DNA from: an uncultured Ruminococcus sp.
GTDB lineage: Bacteria > Bacillota > Clostridia > Oscillospirales > CAG-272
Assembly (NCBI GenBank): GCA_902766115.1
Contig: CACXCL010000181.1
Location: 1-8,354 of the forward strand
DNA length: 8,354 bases
Direction of reading: 5' to 3'
Shown in pieces: positions 5,355 through 8,354 of the stretch. Each line of letters starts with the position of its first letter. Position 1 is the stretch's first letter. The translations under genes were made by a program, and so were the position numbers. The notes under the pieces are model-generated. The model was given only the letters and a program-made list of their open reading frames with translations. It was not told where the DNA came from and ran no database searches.

Positions 5355-6359
5355 ATGATCACGGTACTGAAAAGAAACGCAACAACAGAGCAAAAGGAGC
5401 ATCTGATAAGCTGGCTCAGAGCGCAGGGACTCGACGTTCATATTTCCGAGGGACATGAATATACGGTCCTGGGACTTATCGGAGACACCAGCAGGATCGA
5501 CATGGACCTTATCGCGTCCCTCGACATAGTCGAGTCGGTCAAGCGCGTCACCGAGCCGTATAAACAGTGCAGCCGGAAGTTTCATCCGGATGACACGATC
5601 GTCGACGTCAGCGGCGTGAAGATCGGAGGCGGCAATTTCGCCATGATAGCGGGACCCTGCTCCGTGGAGAGCCGGGAACAGATCGTCGGGGTGGCGAAAT
5701 GCGTCAAAAAATCGGGAGCGAAGCTCCTCCGGGGCGGCGCGTTCAAGCCGCGCACTTCGCCCTACGATTTCCAGGGTCTGAAGGCCGACGGGATCGAGCT
5801 TTTGCTCGAGGCGAAAGCAGAGACGGGCATGCCCATCGTCACCGAGATCATGAACGCCAATCATCTTCCTTTATTCGAGGATGTGGACCTGATCCAGGTT
5901 GGCGCGAGAAATATGCAGAATTTTGAGCTGTTGAAGGAGCTCGGCAAGACCGACAAGCCGATCCTTCTGAAGCGCGGTCTTGCCAACACGCTGAAAGAAC
6001 TCCTCATGAGCGCGGAATACATCATGGCGGGCGGCAACAGTCGCGTGATACTCTGCGAGAGGGGGATCCGCACCTTTGAGACCTATACCCGCAATACCCT
6101 TGATCTTTCGGCTGTCCCGCTTCTCCATGAGCTGACACATCTTCCGGTCATAATCGATCCCAGCCACGCCACGGGCATTTCCCGCCTTGTGGAGCCGATG
6201 GCAATGGCTGCGGCGGCATGCGGCGCCGACGGTATCATGATAGAGGTCCACAACGATCCGATCCACGCGCTTTGCGACGGGGCGCAGTCTTTGACCCCCG
6301 AGCAGTTCGACGACGTGGCGCGTAAGGTCGCCGGGATAAGGGAGATCGTCTCAAAATGA
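5355..6359 (+). CDS. aroF: 3-deoxy-7-phosphoheptulonate (DAHP) synthase, class I-beta with N-terminal regulatory domain
   Basis: This cytoplasmic enzyme condenses phosphoenolpyruvate and erythrose 4-phosphate in the first shikimate pathway step. Residues 1-70 form a ferredoxin-like (ACT-like) domain, as in the Thermotoga maritima enzyme, where it mediates feedback inhibition by Tyr and Phe. The TIM-barrel part shows Ala-Gly-Pro-Cys-Ser-Val-Glu (99-105), Lys-Pro-Arg-Thr-Ser-Pro-Tyr (131-137), Gly-Ala-Arg-Asn (183-186), Leu-Lys-Arg-Gly (205-208), Cys-Glu-Arg-Gly (234-237) and Asp-Pro-Ser-His (268-271). Expected metal ligands are Cys102, His271, Glu297 and Asp308. The length of 334 matches the family. 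The start is supported by GGGGAG at 5341-5346, eight bases upstream. The stop overlaps the next gene by four bases. Transcription is probably set by the upstream leader attenuator. The symbol follows Bacillota usage for this type and may appear as aroA or aroG elsewhere. Confidence 0.96.
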   Translation: MITVLKRNATTEQKEHLISWLRAQGLDVHISEGHEYTVLGLIGDTSRIDMDLIASLDIVESVKRVTEPYKQCSRKFHPDDTIVDVSGVKIGGGNFAMIAGPCSVESREQIVGVAKCVKKSGAKLLRGGAFKPRTSPYDFQGLKADGIELLLEAKAETGMPIVTEIMNANHLPLFEDVDLIQVGARNMQNFELLKELGKTDKPILLKRGLANTLKELLMSAEYIMAGGNSRVILCERGIRTFETYTRNTLDLSAVPLLHELTHLPVIIDPSHATGISRLVEPMAMAAAACGADGIMIEVHNDPIHALCDGAQSLTPEQFDDVARKVAGIREIVSK

Positions 6360-7204
6360 GCGCCGATGGGAAAATGACCGTCGGGATCGTCGGGCTCGGG
6401 CTTATAGGCGGTTCCTTCGCCAGAGCGTACAAGGCGGCGGGACACACGGTATTCGGGCACGACAGAGACGGATCTGTGGAGCAGTTCGCCGAGCTCTCTT
6501 CTGTTCTCGACGGACCGCTTACGGACGAGAATCTCAAAGAATGCGATACTGTTATCGTCGCCCTGTACCCCGACGCGACGGCGGACTTCATCAAAAGCAA
6601 AGGTCCACGGCTGAAAGGAAAGTTGGTTATCGACTGCTGCGGAACAAAAAGGGACGTGTGCAAAGTCGGCTTTGCCGAGGCGGAAAAAAACGGCTTCACT
6701 TTCGTCGGCGGCCATCCCATGGCGGGAACCCATTTTTCCGGATTCAAGTATTCCGACGCCGGCCTTTTCCGCGGAGCCCCGTTTGTTATCGTGCCTCCGG
6801 TATTCGACGATATAGAGCTTCTCGATCGTGTTAAACGGGCTCTCGAGCCCGCCGGTTTCGGATCTTTTTCCGTGACGGGACCCGAGGAGCACGACAGGAT
6901 GATCGCGTTCACGTCTCAGATGGCGCACGTGATCTCCGGGGCGTTCATCAAGAGTCCCACGGCAACGTCACACAAGGGCTTCTCCGCAGGGAGCTACCGG
7001 GACATGACCCGCGTTGCCTGGCTGAATCCGGAAATGTGGGCGGACCTGTTCCTCGAAAACGGAGATAATCTCGTTTTTGAGCTCGATACGTTCATGAACG
7101 AGCTGGAGAAGTACCGTGACGCGATAAAAGACGGCGACCGGGCGCGGCTCGTCGGTCTGCTTGAGGAAGGCAAAAGGAGGAAAGAAGAGGTAGACGGAAA
7201 ATGA
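6356..7204 (+). CDS. tyrA: Prephenate dehydrogenase
   Basis: This enzyme oxidatively decarboxylates prephenate to 4-hydroxyphenylpyruvate, the committed step to tyrosine, using NAD. The N-terminal Rossmann domain has Gly-Leu-Gly-Leu-Ile-Gly (13-18) and an acidic residue at Asp36 ending the second strand, which suggests NAD rather than NADP. The substrate region shows Gly-Gly-His-Pro-Met-Ala-Gly-Thr (118-125, probable catalytic His120), Gln-Met-Ala-His (188-191) and Tyr-Arg-Asp-Met-Thr-Arg (214-219), where Arg219 probably contacts a prephenate carboxylate. At 282 residues it is a minimal TyrA without a chorismate mutase or C-terminal ACT domain, so tyrosine feedback on this protein is less likely. 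The ATG overlaps the DAHP synthase stop (ATGA), with AAGGGAG at 6338-6344. An internal Met7 is a weaker alternative start. The overlap implies translational coupling. Confidence 0.95.
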   Translation: MSADGKMTVGIVGLGLIGGSFARAYKAAGHTVFGHDRDGSVEQFAELSSVLDGPLTDENLKECDTVIVALYPDATADFIKSKGPRLKGKLVIDCCGTKRDVCKVGFAEAEKNGFTFVGGHPMAGTHFSGFKYSDAGLFRGAPFVIVPPVFDDIELLDRVKRALEPAGFGSFSVTGPEEHDRMIAFTSQMAHVISGAFIKSPTATSHKGFSAGSYRDMTRVAWLNPEMWADLFLENGDNLVFELDTFMNELEKYRDAIKDGDRARLVGLLEEGKRRKEEVDGK

Positions 7205-8262
7205 CAGAGATCACAGTCTTAATGGAAAGCCCGTACAAAGTGACTGTCGGATACGGCGTCTCGTCCCGCCTGCCGGAGCTTATCGGGCGCGCTGACGCCT
7301 CCGGAACACTCGCCGTGGTATCGGACGATACCGTTTTTTCCCTTTACGGCGGGCAGATAACAAAGCTTCTTGAAAAAACGGGAAAGCGGGTCGTATCTTA
7401 CGTATTCCCCCACGGCGAGGAGTCGAAGAACGGTGACGAATTCCTGAAGATCCTTGATTTTCTCGCCCGCTCGTCCCTGACGAGAGACGACTGTATCATC
7501 GCCCTTGGAGGCGGCGTGACGGGGGATCTTGCAGGTTTTGCCGCGTCGACGTATATGAGAGGGATCGGGTACGTCCAGGTCCCGACCACGCTTTTGGCGG
7601 CGGTGGATTCGTCCGTCGGGGGCAAAACGGCGATCGACCTGCCTCAAGGCAAAAATCTCGCGGGCACGTTTTACCAGCCTGCCGCAGTGGTCTGCGATAC
7701 GTCTTTTCTCGACACGCTCCCGCCGGAGGTGTTCTCCGACGGGGCAGCCGAGGTCATAAAATACGGAGTCCTCGGAAACCGGGAGCTGCTCCGCCACGTG
7801 ACGGACCGCGGCGTATCCTTTGACAGGGAATACGTTATATCCGAATGCGTCCGTATGAAGGCGGATATCGTTTCCAGGGACGAACGCGAACAGGGCGCGA
7901 GAACTCTGCTCAACCTGGGACACACTCTCGCGCACGCGATCGAGAAGGTCAGCGGGTATTCCGTCACCCACGGAAGAGCGGTTGCTGCCGGACTCGCCGT
8001 CGTCTCCCGCGGCGCGGAAAAACTGGGCTTCGCCGAAGGCGGGACCGCCGCGGCTGTGGAATACGCCCTGCGAGCGGTGGATCTGCCGACGGTAATACCG
8101 GACGGACTCCGGACCGACGAGCTTTTCAGCGCAATGACTCATGACAAGAAACGGCGCGGGGACAAGACCCTCGCCGTGATCCCGAAAAAGATCGGAGAAT
8201 GCGCCGTTTTGCAGATGACGGACGGCGAGCTCCGACGCCTTATGAGCGAAGGGATAGAATAA
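7201..8262 (+). CDS. aroB: 3-dehydroquinate synthase
   Basis: This enzyme converts DAHP to 3-dehydroquinate, step two of the shikimate pathway, with NAD and a divalent metal. The NAD-binding motif Gly-Gly-Gly-Val-Thr-Gly-Asp is at 103-109. It is followed by the conserved Arg120, Pro-Thr-Thr-Leu-Leu (128-132) and Asp-Ser-Ser-Val-Gly-Gly-Lys-Thr (136-143). Expected metal ligands are Glu184 (in Ala-Ala-Glu-Val-Ile-Lys-Tyr-Gly), His241 (in Leu-Gly-His-Thr) and His257 (in Thr-His-Gly). His245 and the late Asp-Lys-Lys-Arg (315-318) are also conserved positions. At 353 residues it is a normal stand-alone AroB, not a fusion. The start overlaps the tyrA stop as ATGA, and GAAGAGG at 7184-7190 can serve as ribosome binding site. 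It uses the product of the first gene in the operon as its substrate. Confidence 0.97.
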   Translation: MTEITVLMESPYKVTVGYGVSSRLPELIGRADASGTLAVVSDDTVFSLYGGQITKLLEKTGKRVVSYVFPHGEESKNGDEFLKILDFLARSSLTRDDCIIALGGGVTGDLAGFAASTYMRGIGYVQVPTTLLAAVDSSVGGKTAIDLPQGKNLAGTFYQPAAVVCDTSFLDTLPPEVFSDGAAEVIKYGVLGNRELLRHVTDRGVSFDREYVISECVRMKADIVSRDEREQGARTLLNLGHTLAHAIEKVSGYSVTHGRAVAAGLAVVSRGAEKLGFAEGGTAAAVEYALRAVDLPTVIPDGLRTDELFSAMTHDKKRRGDKTLAVIPKKIGECAVLQMTDGELRRLMSEGIE

Positions 8263-8354
8263 ATCAAAACGAAAGCCTGCAAATAAAATGTCAACCCCCA
8301 AAATGGAGATTGAACGAAAAAGTTTGCGGGGCAGGTAGATGGTGAAAGACGCAA
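8263..8354 (+). other. Region after aroB with a possible start of the next gene at 8339
   Basis: No complete gene or intrinsic terminator is visible, so the operon probably continues. An ATG at 8339 follows GGGGCAGG (8327-8334) and reads Met-Val-Lys-Asp-Ala to the edge. An EPSP synthase or another shikimate gene would fit the context, but five codons cannot identify it. GCCTGCAAA (8274-8282) can pair with the region just before this start, with one bulge and a long loop. Confidence 0.25.

Noticed and set aside
6083..6928. Long antisense open frame (281 codons) across the aroF-tyrA junction
   Set aside because: It overlaps two well-identified enzymes, shows no domain and has no promoter or ribosome binding site.
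7219..8301. Long antisense open frame (360 codons) opposite aroB
   Set aside because: The + strand carries all catalytic motifs of 3-dehydroquinate synthase. The antisense frame is an effect of codon bias and has no recognisable domain.
8288..8338. Short + strand frame starting at ATG 8288
   Set aside because: It has only 16 codons, no ribosome binding site and no bias or conserved context.
1..8354. CRISPR array, insertion sequence, tRNA or rRNA genes
   Set aside because: No short regularly spaced DNA repeats, transposase motifs, terminal inverted repeats or RNA gene signatures were seen. The only repeats are diverged protein modules.

Overview
This 8.35 kb window looks like chromosomal DNA from a Gram-positive anaerobe, most likely an uncultured member of class Clostridia (Bacillota). 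The reasons are strong Shine-Dalgarno sites, sigma-A-type promoters with 17-base spacers, a fused ATPase-permease with a very large extracellular domain, and a class I-beta DAHP synthase of the Thermotoga/Bacillus type. The taxonomic placement is inference. All convincing genes are on the + strand.

Layout. (1) Positions 2-1853 hold the 3' part of a long, acidic, tandem-repeat protein of unknown function that begins outside the window. Its reading frame is broken once, between positions 84 and 100, so the open frame beginning at the ATG at 159 is probably not a true gene start. The gene is followed by small hairpins and a textbook intrinsic terminator (1908-1948). (2) A promoter at 1994-2022 drives a 991-residue MacB/LolCDE-superfamily ABC transporter (2079-5054). 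At the junction between its ATPase and permease halves the DNA carries an A8 run containing the heptamer A AAA AAG, followed five bases later by a perfect 11-bp inverted repeat. This resembles a -1 ribosomal frameshift signal. (3) Positions 5055-5354 form a regulatory region for an aromatic amino acid operon: an extended -10 promoter, a 5' hairpin, a 19-residue leader peptide with eight consecutive aromatic residues (Y10 to F17), and mutually exclusive antiterminator and terminator folds. (4) An overlapping operon follows: DAHP synthase (5355-6359), prephenate dehydrogenase (6356-7204) and 3-dehydroquinate synthase (7201-8262), each junction being a 4-base ATGA overlap. The last 92 bases contain no complete gene, but a possible next start lies at 8339.

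How it works together. The two aro enzymes catalyse steps 1 and 2 of the shikimate pathway, and TyrA commits prephenate to tyrosine. The leader appears to sense charging of tRNA-Phe, tRNA-Tyr and tRNA-Trp by ribosome stalling and to set transcription of the whole operon. The N-terminal domain of the DAHP synthase probably adds feedback control on the enzyme. Ribosome-mediated attenuation of a DAHP synthase operon is the most interesting item here, because Bacillota usually use T-box or TRAP control for aromatic amino acid genes.
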